A stretch of 64,000 bases of DNA from Hofstenia miamia (lineage: Eukaryota > Xenacoelomorpha > Acoela). This document shows, piece after piece, positions 1-10,958 of this stretch (within the stretch, counting starts at the first letter, position 1; each line of letters opens with the position of its first letter). The notes below the pieces were generated by a model, which had not been told where the DNA came from, did no database searches, and saw nothing but the letters and a program-made list of their open reading frames with translations. A program made the translations under genes and the position numbers. The stretch spans positions 1,546,558 through 1,610,557 of the forward strand of contig SCFE01000033.1 of NCBI GenBank assembly GCA_004352715.1, read 5' to 3'.

Positions 1-3000
1 GTTCTGGTTATCCTGGTTCTAATGTATACCCCCAGCCTATGACTCCAGCCCCATCTATTGTAGCCCCTCCCACACCTCATACTCCGCAAGGACCAGGACA
101 AGTTTTTATTCATCAAACAAATCAAGGATATTATCCTCCAGGTAATAGCAATAACATCGATGTTTTATGCATCTAAGACAAATAATTCAATTTGTTTAAG
201 ATGATTTACTGTTTAATGCATTTAATATATAAATTATATTAATTTAGCAAAGCTGCTGCAGCTAGCCTAACACTGTAGTTCATTAGTTATAAATTCCTAA
301 AATGAAAATTTAAATAATGTCCTTATTTTATTTTCAAAATTCACCCTGTTTAGCAATCAATTATAATCAATGATGGGTCTAAAGGTAAAACAAAATATAG
401 CTGTCTGTATTTTATTATTTTTTGTGCATTAATAAGGGGTGATTAGATATTATATTTATACTTCCGTGAAATCTGATTAGGCCTATTTGACTCTATTTGT
501 TAAACTACTTCAAGTTTTTGTTTTGTTGGTATTGAACACATAATCAGCTGTTTGACTGCAAAATGTAAATAATAATTTTCAACTTAATCTTTACATATAA
601 AGTTCTTTCTAAAATTTGCGTTCGTTTAGGTGACTCAAAAGCTAAGTTAAATGCTCATATCCGACAAAGAAATTCACCCGGGGCTTCATCTAATCCAGTA
701 ATTATTCAACAACCGACTCCCATGTTTAGAAGATATCCTCAAACAAGTTTGAGGCCTATGTATCAGACAAGGTTAGTTAATCTTCCTTGTTTCTGCTATA
801 TTATGATAAGCTTTTTGAACATTCTTTATTCAGAGAGAATCAGAATCATTATGACGTAACATTGGTTTGCAATTTTCATGAAAGATTGGGTATTTAATTG
901 TGTGAATTATTCAAGACGGAATTATAACCATTGCTTATCTTCAATAGAATATTGATAAGTAATGTACAAACTCAATCGTCTTTCTTACAGCAAGTTTTTA
1001 ATTAAGATTTGTATTCCAAGCAAGACCTCAAATATATTGCAACCCTTTTTAAATATTTTAGCCTATTTTATTATTTCAATGAAAACGAAGGCTTTTAAAA
1101 CCATTATATAGCAAAATTTTACAAAACTAATTCTGCAATTTTCATCAAAACTATCGAATCTCATAGTAATACTAATTATTATTAATACTGTTTGAAAAAT
1201 TACTTGGTACGTTGGCAGCAGGTCATCAGCAATTTCAAGGATGCCTAATGGATGTTAATAGAAAGTTGATCACATATGTGGAAAGTTAAAGCCTAGTGCA
1301 ACGAAGAAAATGATAGACGCATTGTTAGGAATGTTGGTTATTGAGCATTTATTTCAAAATTACTTATCTTCAACTTAGGCAACATTATTTTTAAAACCTG
1401 ATGAAGTACCCCTTGCCGCAGTTAAAGTTCTTCTCAATTTTTTAAGCAGATGAAGCACAATTCAGTTGAAATTTGGAGTTAAATCAACTTTGGTGATGAA
1501 GCAAAATTCGATATTTTCTCGTGCAAAAAAGGATTTGTAGAGCAGCCATCAATGAAGCTTAAGTGACCTGATCCACAAATTCACGTACAAATAAATATTT
1601 AGGGTTGATATCATTATAGTGTGATTTTATCCAAAAAGTAGATTTGAAAAAATTATGCAAGTAAAAGTGAATGCTACGAGTTTTAAAATTATAAAACAAA
1701 GATAATTGAAGGAAATCTGTTAGTATATATTCAAGATGATTGAAGGAAATCTGTTAGTATATATTCAAGATGATTGAATTTTGTAACAAGTTGGGGCAGG
1801 CCTTACTTTAAGGATTTTTTACAACTGCACATGTACAAGTACACTAAGTACTGACCAAGAGCAATATGTAACATATTCCAAGTATATTCATATAATGGTA
1901 AGATCAATACCCTGGGATTGATAAACAAAACGAAACAGATTAAAATTTCCGAATTACCGTCTTCTGCACTATTGGTTTGTTCCTCATCTTGCTCATTATG
2001 TGTTTTTAAACCATTCTTGTTGTAATGCTTTTGGGGTTTTTCGAAATCGTCGTTTATATACAAATAATCGCTGATAGTTTTACGTAGCAGTGACTCGATT
2101 GTGTTATTTGTCGAAATGATTCGCTCACAATTATCAAAATGGGGTTTTGCCACTAGAATTCGACTAAGAACTGCTGCCAGTTCTTATATTCTCCACGCTG
2201 ACACACATTGCATAGTAGGTGTTTTGGATTAACATTCATATTTTATTGCTGTATAAATTTCACTGTACTGGTCTTTCATGGTCTTTTTACACACTCAGGA
2301 AAGGGAATAAATTTCAATTTTACAACTGCACATCTATGAAGTAAAACTGCACAAATTGGTTACAGCTGCACACTAAGATGAGGGTTGAGCTGGAGCCCTA
2401 TGTTATACTCCTTGGGAAAGTAAGAATTTGATGCAATATAATAATGAGCTATTCTACAAGATTTGCTAACTAAGGTTCACATTTCATATTACAGAGAAGT
2501 TCTTGTCAATTATAAATGCTAAATTGCCGAGAAATCTAGTGTAGCCGTTCATAGAGGTATGGAATCATGTTGAAAAGTTATTTCTAATAAATATATTCAA
2601 AAACTACGTCATTCTTTGTCGCAAAGAATAGGGACTGCATACAAATGAAAAAATGGCCAATAAAATGCCAATTCATGTGGCAATGTTTGAAATTCTAAAC
2701 TATTATTGTGTTTGTGAAATTTTTTGTACAATAAATTTCAAGTTTACTCTCCTTACGCCACTTACCTAATTGCAAAATTAAACTTTAAATCAGGAAAAAT
2801 ATCAGCTGTTGTAATACGTTTGGGCCCGTTCTATAAATTCTGTTCAGGTTTCAAAAGTGCTACAACATTAACCGTATATTTCTCAATTATTTTTCAATGT
2901 TTTTTGCTAAAGATGAGAAATATCCATTTGTTATAAAACACTGTGGAATAAGGAGTTTAATAAACCACAATTACCAAATTCAAGGAAGGTGTTGCTATGC

Positions 3001-3124
3001 TTTGAGCGGGGCTGTATTTCTACATCAAACATTTGATATTGTTGACATTAATAGTTGAGGATTCTTAAAATTTACTTAGTCCATACATCAAATGAATAAG
3101 TGGTACTGCATGAGATTATATGTG

Positions 3125-3159
<35 letters not shown>

Positions 3160-3771
3160 NNNNNNNNNNNNNNNNNNNNNNNNNNNNNNNNNNNNNNNNN
3201 NNNNNNNNNNNNNNNNNNNNNNNNNNNNNNNNNNNNNNNNNNNNNNNNNNNNNNNNNNNNNNNNNNNNNNNNNNNNNNNNNNNNNNNNNNNNNNNNNNNN
3301 NNNNNNNNNNNNNNNNNNNNNNNNNNNNNNNNNNNNNNNNNNNNNNNNNNNNNNNNNNNNNNNNNNNNNNNNNNNNNNNNNNNNNNNNNNNNNNNNNNNN
3401 NNNNNNNNNNNNNNNNNNNNNNNNNNNNNNNNNNNNNNNNNNNNNTATATATATATATATATATATATATAAACAAAATCGTTATGAAATTAACTATTAG
3501 CTGGAATATTTTATTGTTGTATTTGGCTTAAAAAAATTACAGGTTTATTTTCTTTTTATTTAGTTTTAACAACATCAGTCAGCAGTCATCTGGTCAACAA
3601 CCCGCATCTTTCAACCAGTCCAATCAACCCGTCTATCAAACACAAAACCCATCAGGTCAAATGATGAGTGGAGGAAGTAGTGCACCCGTGGGATCCAACT
3701 TCCGCCATACAATGCCAATGTACAGCAATCAAGGGCACATGAACACAACAATGCAATCCAATCAGCAACAG
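1..3771 (+). CDS. Partial gene for a P/Q-rich protein, three exons, identity unknown
   Basis: Three exons with clean splice sites join in one frame: 1-141 (runs off the left edge, donor GGTAATAG), 630-771 (acceptor TTCGTTTAG, donor GTTAGT) and 3564-3771 (acceptor TTTATTTAG, donor GTAATT). Phases agree at both junctions. The predicted 131 or so residues are low-complexity: first Pro/Gly/Tyr-rich (for example TPHTPQGPGQVFIHQ), then basic (KAKLNAHIRQRNSP), then Gln/Ser/Asn-rich. This composition is typical of disordered tails of transcription regulators, but I recognise no domain. A 286 bp gap lies in intron 2. It faces MED12 tail to tail. It may be a separate convergent gene, or the P/Q-rich MED12 C-terminus on a misoriented contig. 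Exon structure is seen; function is not known. Confidence 0.6.
1705..1772. repeat. Two-copy tandem repeat, 34 bp unit
   Basis: Two identical 34 bp units lie head to tail (1705-1738 and 1739-1772), each beginning ATTGAAGGAAATCTG and ending CAAGATG. It sits in the intron of the P/Q-rich gene. Confidence 0.9.
1956..2183 (-). pseudogene. hAT-type transposase C-terminal fragment
   Basis: An open minus-strand frame contains RILVAKPHFDNCERIIST followed by NNTIESLLRKTISDYLYI. This matches the conserved end of hAT transposases (the xAKPHxADVER..S.NN..K..LR pattern of the dimerisation region). Only this end is present. I found no terminal repeats or matching target duplications around it, so it is a remnant inside the intron of the plus-strand P/Q-rich gene. 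It is not part of that gene. Confidence 0.6.
2184..3127. other. Intron sequence, nothing recognised
   Basis: This AT-rich stretch holds only short shadow frames. I see no conserved protein pattern, RNA gene or bounded transposon in it. Confidence 0.4.
3128..3472. repeat. (TA)n microsatellite interrupted by an assembly gap
   Basis: TA dinucleotide runs occur on both sides of an N gap (3160-3445, 286 N). The gap most likely reflects an unresolved long TA tract. The frames that read through it are artefacts. Confidence 0.85.
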
Positions 3772-3962
3772 GTAATTAGTGATGGAATTTTGATGTTTTT
3801 GCACTTCACTTTTCTCCAACGTCCACTATCTCTTTTTTCTTCTGCCAACTCTCTATATGTGTCAATCATATCTTGGTACGCTATGTCTATCACTGTTGCA
3901 TTCTCTTTCTCTCCTCTTCCTCTCCGAGAACTGAGAGCCTTTGCTCTACCCCGAATTGTCAT
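3762..3962 (-). pseudogene. Possible LINE reverse-transcriptase tail fragment
   Basis: A 66-residue minus-strand frame ends in a basic stretch plus YRELAEEKRDSGRWRKV. This resembles the extreme C-terminus of some non-LTR reverse transcriptases (Y.E....AQDR..WR). It overlaps the 3' edge of exon 3 of the P/Q-rich gene by a few bases and lies mainly in the following intron. The similarity is short, so this could be chance. Confidence 0.3.
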
Positions 3963-4815
3963 GAGTAGTTGTGTTTGATCAAGGTTTAGAGTGCTTCCTC
4001 TACTTCATCAAATTTATGACCACGGTCATGGTCGCTTATCTCATGATTACCAATCTACGCCTTTTCAAGTCATATTTTCTGAAACATTTAATCGATCATA
4101 TTGATTGCATTTCTGTTTTTGTCAATTTAAAAGCGACCAGACTATTTAAGCATAAACAATCTAAATTTGATTATTTTATAAGTGTTTCAAATGTCAAAAA
4201 ACATTTTGTGGTAAGACTAGTTGAAATGTAATGTTTGAAGAAAGATTTGAACATGTTTAATTTTGTTTGCTTAAGGTAGCGCGCAAACCATTCAACTTTT
4301 GTTGCTAGAGTAATTATATTTTGTGGTAATTTCAAAGTTGTATCGTTTGCGCGCAGATATAATTGGTTTCGCAACTAGTTGCCAACAGTTGTTTGATTCC
4401 CAGCTGAGACACCTCCACATACAACTTCTGAAGTAGGTAAACAACATAATTGCTTCGTTTGCGCGCATTCTGAACACATTTTCGTAAAACGGGAAATCAC
4501 ATTGACCAACGCACAGTTCAATAGTAGCATTTCTACACACTTTGGGTTGAATATTTTATACGAAATATGACATAAATGACCCAGAACAACTTTACCTCAA
4601 GGATTTGCAAATGTAGTTGGTATATTTTTAGTAGCAGTTAAAAAATCATGGATGTTTTAGTGACATTCCAATAATATAATGAACCTATTTTTTATAACCT
4701 CATTTGGTCGGAACAATTCAACTTTTGTCAAATAGTTATTTAATTAAAAATTATTAAAATATAACAATTCTCTTTAATGGAGCAAACTTATTTTTTGGAA
4801 TTATATATATACAGG

Positions 4816-5268
4816 TATATGGGTCATTATTTCAATAATAAAGTTTGCTTGTCTCTTTCGTTACGTTAACACTGAATGTCTGTAGATGTACATTTATGCA
4901 AAGAAAACCATTATCAGTGCATGAATTATGTACAGGGTTCCTTACTTCTAACTATTTATGCATTGCATCACACATGCAAAGAGTTGTAGCCTCTCTATAA
5001 CTGCAAATCTATTGCTAAAATCAATTATTTTCTTAAAAAATTTGGCCAATAGAAATTCATTCGCATCTGCTGCTGTCTGCATTGGAGTGTCTGTTATGAA
5101 TCGATCACATGTTTTTAGTGTGATGCAATGCATAGATAGTTAGAAGTAAGGAACCCAGTACATAATTCATGCACTGATAATGGTTTTCTTTGCATAAATG
5201 TAAATCTACAGACATTCAATGTTAACGTAACGAAAGAGACAAGCAAACTTCATTATTTAAATAATGAC

Positions 5269-5275
<7 letters not shown>
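4816..5275. repeat. Long inverted repeat (foldback or MITE-like palindrome)
   Basis: The left arm, about 4816-4973, and the right arm, about 5118-5275, are near-perfect reverse complements about 158 bp long. They are separated by a 144 bp unique loop. Both outer ends abut TA-rich microsatellite sequence. Arm differences are few, for example TGTACATTTATG against TTTACATTTATG. The structure fits a foldback-type non-autonomous DNA transposon or a TA-inserting MITE. No coding capacity is present. The small mirror-image frames here are products of the palindrome. Confidence 0.8.
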
Positions 5276-5304
<29 letters not shown>

Positions 5305-5442
5305 TTGGCTTAATTTCAATTTATAAAAGATTATTTATATTTTGGAATTTCGTCCTTTAACTTATTTGAATTCTTGATTCTATTTTTCGTAATCCCTGAT
5401 ATAAGCGTTTAACGTATACATGCATGTAGTTACAATAGTTAC

Positions 5443-5529
5443 CTCTCATTGCTAAATCCTTATACTTGTCACTTGCTGCAGACTCCTTCTTGTCTGTGGG
5501 CTTCTTCGCTGTGCCATTCTCTGATGACT
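5443..5529 (-). CDS. Candidate isolated exon, Lys/Ser/Ala-rich
   Basis: An 87 bp minus-strand segment is bounded by an acceptor TTTGAATTTAG and a donor GTAACT. It encodes a charged peptide including TAKKPTDKKESAASDKYKDL. It is on the MED12 strand and downstream of the last placed MED12 exon. The Lys/Ser-rich character is loosely like the MED12 region beyond the catalytic-module-binding part. Neither neighbouring exon is visible, because gaps lie on that side. It may be a MED12 exon, an exon of another gene, or chance. Confidence 0.3.
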
Positions 5530-5915
5530 CTAAATTCAAATACATTTACTAATGGTTGGTACTATTTAATTCGTTTTATATATATATATGTTTCATCAAC
5601 AGTATTAAGTAGAATACAATATAGATTGTCATTATGCGGTTAAGATAAAACCTGATTGAATAAAATACAAAATTCTTTATTCACGGAGATACTGATTTAC
5701 AAAATGTAATATTAACATCAATACTACTGTCATCGCATCAATTATACCATCTACTCCAATGAGGAAACTATGAAGCAACCGAAAATTTAAATTACCTAAA
5801 GTCAAGCATTCCATCTTTAAGAGTTGTTTCGTCAATAGACTACTATTAAACCAAGAATTTCGCCGCATTTTTCAACATCAAGATTCAATCACTCAATTTT
5901 AATCAAAATCCATCA
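5530..5915. other. AT-rich intergenic sequence, nothing recognised
   Basis: No supported gene or bounded repeat is seen apart from a short TA run near 5577-5590. An assembly gap follows at 5916-6345. Confidence 0.4.
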
Positions 5916-6345
5916 NNNNNNNNNNNNNNNNNNNNNNNNNNNNNNNNNNNNNNNNNNNNNNNNNNNNNNNNNNNNNNNNNNNNNNNNNNNNNNNNNNNNN
6001 NNNNNNNNNNNNNNNNNNNNNNNNNNNNNNNNNNNNNNNNNNNNNNNNNNNNNNNNNNNNNNNNNNNNNNNNNNNNNNNNNNNNNNNNNNNNNNNNNNNN
6101 NNNNNNNNNNNNNNNNNNNNNNNNNNNNNNNNNNNNNNNNNNNNNNNNNNNNNNNNNNNNNNNNNNNNNNNNNNNNNNNNNNNNNNNNNNNNNNNNNNNN
6201 NNNNNNNNNNNNNNNNNNNNNNNNNNNNNNNNNNNNNNNNNNNNNNNNNNNNNNNNNNNNNNNNNNNNNNNNNNNNNNNNNNNNNNNNNNNNNNNNNNNN
6301 NNNNNNNNNNNNNNNNNNNNNNNNNNNNNNNNNNNNNNNNNNNNN
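5916..6345. other. Assembly gap, 430 N
   Basis: A run of N bordered on the right by TA repeats. Frames crossing it are not real. Confidence 0.99.
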
Positions 6346-6470
6346 ATATATATATATCAATACTAGAATAAATAAAATGTAATTTTACAATGCAATTTAA
6401 AATTTATAACAGCATTTAAATAATGAGATAACAATCTTTTAATGTGTTTCATATCTTTAGTAAGCAAAAT

Positions 6471-6870
6471 ATCAGAGTAAGGGTGTGCTGGATCGGGCGG
6501 GCTAAAACTTTAACGGGCATTCTGAGATCTTAACTTGCGGGCTGGCATAGATAAGAAAAGATAAAAGTATTGTAAGTCTATTATGTTTAGTATATCTCAG
6601 AACACAACATCTCTGTTTACAATTCTGTTTGCTATATGTCAAATCACAACTTTACTATATCTCGAATCTACCACAGGTAAATTTAACAGCTGAGTGAGTG
6701 TTTTTATTGGATCTGGAGAAATTTACAGGTACATAATAAAATCACGCTCGGGCGGGCTAAAACTTTTACGTGCAGGCTGAGAGTTCAACGGGCGGGGTCA
6801 GTGTTGAACAGCGGGCGCGTTCGTGCCCGGGCTGAAAAAATCGACGGTCCGCACATCACTAAATCAGAGT
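6471..6870. mobile_element. Non-autonomous hAT element (MITE), 384 bp, with 8 bp target duplication
   Basis: The octamer ATCAGAGT occurs at 6471-6478 and 6863-6870 and bounds a 384 bp segment. The inner ends are imperfect inverted repeats: left AAGGGTGTGCTGGATCGGGC, right (reverse complement) TTAGTGATGTGCGGACCGTC. Further inside, the motif CGGGCGGGCTAAAACTT is repeated in several copies. An 8 bp target duplication with GTGTGC-type ends is the signature of the hAT superfamily. The element has no coding capacity and is far more GC-rich than its surroundings. Confidence 0.75.
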
Positions 6871-7733
6871 TGTACAAGGACTGTTCGTAGGCCTGTTTAT
6901 TGTTTAAGCGTACAGCCCTTACGTCGTTCGGTTCCCCATCCTTCGTAAATTGGTTTTTCTATTGCACGAAATAAATTTGTCTGTGCGTCGTGCGGACTAA
7001 CAAACATCATCGCTAAGCAGCGAATAATGAAATATATGCAAAATTTCATGTAGATATTCGATCTTGTACGGAATCGTCAGTATTCGTCACTTTTGTGACA
7101 TAGTATTGTAATTCAGCCTTAAAATTTATTTCACAGCACAGCATCCAACTCTGAAATAAATGACGTTTTCGTATTTTAATGCTTTCATAAACAAAGAGTG
7201 AAAAATTCAACACACAATATTATATTTATCTAATATATGTTTCTCAATGTTTTTGTTGCCTGTCAGAATAGTAGAATTAATGATATTACAAAAGAATGTT
7301 AAGTTGTTGTTTGGAATTTGATAATTATTGAAATAAATATTAATAAGCTTATTTTGCATTATGGCTATAGCATAAATGACACTCCTGATTTCTCAATATA
7401 ATAATGGAAGTTCACTTAAATATATTTGCTGTAGACATTGATGTTTATTATAATTCTAGTTAGCAGTCACTGGAAAATAGCAGTTTGTAATTTCACAATC
7501 AATATAAATATATCGCATCATATAAATGCAATTATTTAAACGAATTTCAGAAATTAATACTTTTTGACTTGAAATTGTGTTTTTATCTTTATTAATAACA
7601 ATAATGGTACATAGCAATGATGTCACTTGATTTTGCATGTTATAATATGAGAAGTTGTAACTAAAAATTGCTTCGTTAACGCGCAAATAATTTTCATAAT
7701 TTGTTTACTTTTCTAGCTATTTGAGAAATCACG
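6871..7733. other. AT-rich intergenic sequence, nothing recognised
   Basis: No exon-like segment, RNA gene or bounded transposon was seen. The 1000-N gap follows. Confidence 0.4.
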
Positions 7734-8733
7734 NNNNNNNNNNNNNNNNNNNNNNNNNNNNNNNNNNNNNNNNNNNNNNNNNNNNNNNNNNNNNNNNNNN
7801 NNNNNNNNNNNNNNNNNNNNNNNNNNNNNNNNNNNNNNNNNNNNNNNNNNNNNNNNNNNNNNNNNNNNNNNNNNNNNNNNNNNNNNNNNNNNNNNNNNNN
7901 NNNNNNNNNNNNNNNNNNNNNNNNNNNNNNNNNNNNNNNNNNNNNNNNNNNNNNNNNNNNNNNNNNNNNNNNNNNNNNNNNNNNNNNNNNNNNNNNNNNN
8001 NNNNNNNNNNNNNNNNNNNNNNNNNNNNNNNNNNNNNNNNNNNNNNNNNNNNNNNNNNNNNNNNNNNNNNNNNNNNNNNNNNNNNNNNNNNNNNNNNNNN
8101 NNNNNNNNNNNNNNNNNNNNNNNNNNNNNNNNNNNNNNNNNNNNNNNNNNNNNNNNNNNNNNNNNNNNNNNNNNNNNNNNNNNNNNNNNNNNNNNNNNNN
8201 NNNNNNNNNNNNNNNNNNNNNNNNNNNNNNNNNNNNNNNNNNNNNNNNNNNNNNNNNNNNNNNNNNNNNNNNNNNNNNNNNNNNNNNNNNNNNNNNNNNN
8301 NNNNNNNNNNNNNNNNNNNNNNNNNNNNNNNNNNNNNNNNNNNNNNNNNNNNNNNNNNNNNNNNNNNNNNNNNNNNNNNNNNNNNNNNNNNNNNNNNNNN
8401 NNNNNNNNNNNNNNNNNNNNNNNNNNNNNNNNNNNNNNNNNNNNNNNNNNNNNNNNNNNNNNNNNNNNNNNNNNNNNNNNNNNNNNNNNNNNNNNNNNNN
8501 NNNNNNNNNNNNNNNNNNNNNNNNNNNNNNNNNNNNNNNNNNNNNNNNNNNNNNNNNNNNNNNNNNNNNNNNNNNNNNNNNNNNNNNNNNNNNNNNNNNN
8601 NNNNNNNNNNNNNNNNNNNNNNNNNNNNNNNNNNNNNNNNNNNNNNNNNNNNNNNNNNNNNNNNNNNNNNNNNNNNNNNNNNNNNNNNNNNNNNNNNNNN
8701 NNNNNNNNNNNNNNNNNNNNNNNNNNNNNNNNN
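7734..8733. other. Assembly gap, exactly 1000 N
   Basis: The round length suggests a placeholder of unknown true size. It lies just downstream of the last MED12 exon I could place, so missing 3' exons may fall here. Confidence 0.99.
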
Positions 8734-9455
8734 TATATATTTATATATTTATATATTGCTAACAATGAAGATATAGTAGATAGCATGGCAAGTAATTTGC
8801 CTCACTGATAGATTTAGTTTTGAACAAATGTTTTCGAAAGAGGGTGTAAACATGAAATTTATTTCTAATACACATTTTTTAATAATTAAATTAACTAGGT
8901 AGGTGATTAGCACTCCAGCAACCAATATATACTTTCTAAGGAATAGTCGAGAGAGGGGAGCTAAGGATTTGGATGATTGCAATATTTATCCAAAAAAATG
9001 ACTTTGTTTTGTCTACATGAGTGAATTTCCGGTTTTTGTATACATTTTTGTAAATAGCAGCCGAAGATAGTATTTAGCGGCAGTGGTGAAGTGAAGGGGG
9101 GCTGAGCGCCCTAGTTATAAAGTATTTGGGGCACAGCCCCAAAGCATTTAAGCATAAAACTCTAAATTCAACTTTAAAATACATATAAATATCAATAATT
9201 TTTCCTATTTTAAGTCGTCAAGCCTGTAGGTAATATTAACATTCACAAGATAGATGAGGAATTTCAACTTAACTTAACTTTAAATAGACTGATGTAGATT
9301 TAAAAGGATTAACCGTTCCTCCACATTTTCAAACAATTTTCTTCAAATCTATTAGAAAATTTGTAAATCATACCTCATATATTTTAGTGTTTCAATAATA
9401 TGAAACTGGAAATGTATGTACTCAATGAGTTGTGATACTTAATTTATTAAATATT

Positions 9456-9945
9456 AGGTATAAGCAACGATGAAACCAAAATTGTTTTGCACTAAATATT
9501 TTGATTAAAAAATCAACATAAATACACTTTTGTCCCTATCTTTANCTCCTCCAAATAGTGTAACCCAGTTGTGCACTTAAATAAGTTAAACAAGCATTAA
9601 AATGCTTCAAGTATTTCAATAACTTTAATAACACCATCATCACGTTACATCATTGGAAATGCAATCGTACCAGAATCGTTGTAAAAAATTTCGATTGATA
9701 TTTGTTATTATTATTATAAAATAATAAAACTTGACAATAAAAGAATTTTTTGACGGAGCAAGGCCCTATACCCTAGAAAATATAAAACACAATTTATATC
9801 TATAATCAGCAATTTATTTATAACAATGCTCGTATGAGGTATATTTTAGTGTTTCNAGGTATAAGCAACGATGAAACCAAAATTGTTTTGCACTAAATAT
9901 TTTGATTAAAAAATCAACATAAATACACTTTTGTCCCTATCTTTA
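9456..9945. repeat. 89 bp direct duplication at single-N contig joins
   Basis: Positions 9456-9544 and 9857-9945 are identical. A single N follows the first copy (9545) and another precedes the second (9856). This is the pattern of overlapping contig ends joined without merging, with a 310 bp piece placed between them. It is most likely an assembly or haplotype artefact. The surrounding 8734-10024 region has no supported exon. Confidence 0.85.
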
Positions 9946-10024
9946 CATCACAAATTTATATCTATTGCAATGACGTTAATTCAAGAGTCTCGCTTTGGCA
10001 TAAAAATATTTAAACATAGCTCAC

Positions 10025-10923
10025 TTATTTTCATGTGGAGTTACTGTCTCTTGTGTTATTAAATTCACGAGAACCATGATCCATTCAAGAACCCAAGGAT
10101 TGCTGCGTTGAATTGAGTAAAATAGGTTGCCCAAAAGACTCAATCTCAAATGCAGACCTTCCAATAATGAGTTTTTCTTGGCATCGTCATTGCGCTAAAA
10201 GTCATAAAATGAATTTTACAAAAATCTTTACTAAAAATATAACATCTATATTAGTTTGTATTAGTACCCAATTGGCTTAAAATGGATTCGGGGAAATTCA
10301 AAATATTAAAATAATTTCATGCATTAATGATATATTCATAAAATAAAAAAAAGTAACATTGAACAAGTCTTAAATTAATGGGAAAGAAACTAGCTCTTAC
10401 CAAATCTTTAATAGCATTCATGAATTGATTGAACTGAGTTTGCAACGACGACTGAATCGCTTCTCTTTGTTCATCTTGACCTCGTAGACATGTTAGCACT
10501 AGTGAAAGGAATGGCGCATGACTTAATAGTTGAAAGCTAAACATATCACTTGAAAACTTATCTTATGCTTAGACAATTTTGTTTCAAAGGGCACGTGAAC
10601 TATAATTCTCGTACGAATATACAGTGGGAAGGGCTTGGGCATACTAAGTCTGTTTAGTGGTATTTGACTACCTAAGTCAATACCGAAATCGTAAATAGGT
10701 TTGAAAATAGAAAAAATTAATTCACTCTTAGCAATTTATAACAAACATTCATTATGCTCATTCTGTTTGCTAGGTTGAAATGAAATATATTTGAATTTAG
10801 GTTATTTCTGTTTTGGTTAGCATGTCAAAAAGAGCAGACTATTAAATTCCCCTAATAATGTTATTTCAATAATTGTAAAATCTTCAAATAATGAATTTAT
10901 CAACTACTTTATATGCAAATATG

Positions 10924-10958
<35 letters not shown>

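Noticed and set aside
3072-3531. Long frames across the N gap with Tyr-Ile repeats
   Set aside because: They are products of TA repeats and unknown bases. The same holds for all other frames crossing N runs except the real ends of the Tc1-like transposase and the LINE ORF1.
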